From Planctomycetaceae bacterium (GTDB lineage: Bacteria > Planctomycetota > Planctomycetia > Pirellulales > UBA1268), in NCBI GenBank assembly GCA_018694455.1, contig JABHNP010000366.1, forward strand, positions 1-6,370: a stretch of DNA of 6,370 bases, in the 5' to 3' direction. The first letter of the stretch is position 1; the number at the start of each line of letters is the position of its first letter. A model generated the notes under the pieces. It saw nothing but the letters and a program-made list of their open reading frames with translations. It was not told where the DNA came from and searched no databases. Below are positions 6,093-6,370 of the stretch, one piece after another. A program made the translations under genes and the position numbers.

Positions 6093-6370
6093 ATGCGAAA
6101 TACACACCAAAGAACATCGTTACTTGCAATAACTTTTCTGCTGATTCTTCCATGGCCGAACACCGTACGCGCTGAGGATCAACCCGATCTACTCGAATTA
6201 CCAGCAAAAGACTGGCGAATGTACGGTGGTCACCTCAAACGTAACTTTGCAAACCCAACGGTCAACAAACTTCCTGATTCCTGGGACATCAGTGACGGCA
6301 CAAATGTGGCGTTCTCAATTCAACTCGGCTCACGCGCTTACGGTGGCCCAGTAATGAGTGGTGGACGAAT
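6093..6370 (+). CDS. Third secreted PQQ-like beta-propeller protein, N-terminal 92 residues (cut by right edge)
   Basis: ATG 6093 opens a frame that stays open to the window end (92 full codons plus two bases). Residues 1-27 are a signal peptide: basic start, hydrophobic SLLAITFLLILPW (9-21), then VRA before E28. The mature part contains DWRMYGGHLKRNFANPTVNK (about 40-59), then SWD and GTNVAFSIQLGSRAYGGPV (70-88). This matches the opening of a planctomycete propeller subfamily in which a 'W.M.GG...RN' stretch is followed by a W-x-x-x-LGS-x-x-Y-G-x-P-V first blade. It differs from the 'WRGP.R.G.S' opening of the second propeller gene, so it is probably a different subfamily. No Shine-Dalgarno sequence is visible. 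The 57-base gap from the upstream stop has no clear terminator, so co-transcription is plausible. The family call rests on the N-terminus only. Confidence 0.85.
   Translation, partial: MRNTHQRTSLLAITFLLILPWPNTVRAEDQPDLLELPAKDWRMYGGHLKRNFANPTVNKLPDSWDISDGTNVAFSIQLGSRAYGGPVMSGGR

Noticed and set aside
1..6370. CRISPR array, insertion sequence, phage or defence genes
   Set aside because: No regularly spaced repeats, no transposase or integrase motifs, and no defence-type domains on either strand.

Overview
The window looks like a chromosomal segment of a marine-type planctomycete (Planctomycetota, perhaps Pirellulaceae or a relative). This is inferred from three things. There is a run of large exported PQQ-like beta-propeller proteins of the kind expanded in that phylum. 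There is a small protein ending in a TAPAGS...PLWHPED motif that I associate with planctomycetes from memory. Most genes also lack a clear Shine-Dalgarno sequence. By eye, base composition is moderate (slightly under half G+C) and even across the window, with no island-like break.

Left part (1-2007), household genes. Positions 771-1 on the minus strand are the first 257 residues of a TrkH/KtrB-type potassium channel subunit that runs off the left edge. A gap of about 396 bases with no convincing gene follows; it holds one perfect hairpin and one doubtful 47-codon ORF. Next is a 73-residue conserved-looking small protein (1168-1389, plus). It converges with smpB (2007-1486, minus), which encodes the tmRNA-binding trans-translation factor. 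A strong hairpin with an A-tract on one side and a T-tract on the other lies between the two genes and should terminate both.

Right part (2309-6370), three same-strand genes for secreted beta-propeller proteins. The first (442 aa) is a stand-alone propeller. The second (744 aa) is a propeller joined to an Ig-like module and a C-terminal LamG/DUF1080-like beta-sandwich. The third is cut by the right edge after 92 codons. All three start with a Sec signal peptide, followed by a family-typical 'W...G..R' opening. The gaps are 163 and 57 bases. The last pair could be co-transcribed; the first gap may hold its own promoter.

The propellers carry the blade signature of the PQQ-like superfamily (hydrophobic-D-x-x-T-G-x-hydrophobic-x-W). 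They lack the adjacent-cysteine pair of true quinoprotein alcohol dehydrogenases, so enzymatic PQQ use is not supported. Working together as cell-surface or periplasmic binding or assembly factors is inference only. I see no tRNA, rRNA, tmRNA, CRISPR array, insertion sequence or phage gene. The least ordinary feature is the propeller cluster, especially the fused second member.
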